DNA from: Sorex araneus
Taxonomy: Eukaryota; Chordata; Mammalia; Eulipotyphla; Soricidae
Length of the DNA stretch: 64,000 nucleotides
NCBI RefSeq assembly: GCF_027595985.1
Contig: NC_073312.1
Coordinates: 4,613,051-4,677,050 of the forward strand
Direction: 5' to 3'
Each line of letters starts with the position of its first letter. Position 1 is the first letter of the stretch. The notes below the pieces were generated by a model. That model made no database searches. It saw nothing but the letters and a program-made list of their open reading frames with translations, and had not been told where the DNA came from. The translations under genes and the position numbers were made by a program. Positions 63,984 through 64,000 of the stretch are shown here, piece after piece.

Positions 63984-64000
63984 TAGCTGAGGAGAGGAGA

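Larger units (their letters stand above)
62600..64000. other. LHPP upstream flank
   Basis: Short GC-rich flank to about 62860, then an abrupt change to AT-rich sequence. It holds a SINE fragment, a short-type SINE inside a duplicated AT-rich segment, about 500 bp of AT-rich sequence I cannot assign, and a complete long-type SINE. No gene is seen. Confidence 0.6.

Overview
This is nuclear DNA from a eutherian mammal, very probably a shrew (Soricidae, Sorex-like). The window is very GC- and CpG-rich. It carries dozens of copies of a tRNA-derived SINE (head GGGGCTGGAGCGATAGCACA, B-box-like GGTTCGATTCC, tail GTGTGACCCAAAAAGC plus A-run) that matches my memory of the shrew SOR family. No prokaryotic, viral or organellar gene is present, and no RNA gene was recognised. 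Most long open frames here are by-products of high GC or of tandem repeats.

Two protein-coding genes are supported exon by exon, with matching splice phases and GT-AG borders. FAM53B lies on the + strand with coding exons at 14647-14724, 17316-17367, 22008-22720 and 31122-31454. It encodes 391 aa, and its 3'UTR runs to a poly(A) signal at 32545-32550. LHPP lies on the - strand with seven coding exons: 62453-62329, 53718-53531, 51551-51398, 46976-46913, 46513-46421, 42238-42147 and 33568-33472. It encodes 270 aa, and its poly(A) signal is at 33362-33357. The genes converge tail to tail with about 0.8 kb between their poly(A) signals, the arrangement I recall for human 10q26.13.

Layout: 1-14.5 kb is non-coding sequence 5' of the first FAM53B coding exon, probably a long 5' intron. 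14.5-31.5 kb is the FAM53B coding part, with an ~0.9 kb minisatellite in its last intron. 31.5-33.5 kb holds the two 3' ends. 33.5-62.5 kb is LHPP, whose introns hold many SINEs, CA/GT arrays, several minisatellites and four AT-rich islands that look like conserved regulatory elements. 62.2-62.6 kb is the LHPP CpG-island promoter. 62.9-64 kb is an abruptly AT-rich upstream flank.

The two genes are not known to act in one pathway. FAM53B is a nuclear protein linked to Wnt/beta-catenin signalling, and LHPP is a HAD-type phosphatase. I found no convincing new multi-gene system. The most unusual structures are a tandem array at LHPP exon 3 built from copies of the exon's own splice donor, composite unique-core/microsatellite arrays, a strand bias of GT arrays toward the sense strand, and the homeodomain-site-rich AT islands.
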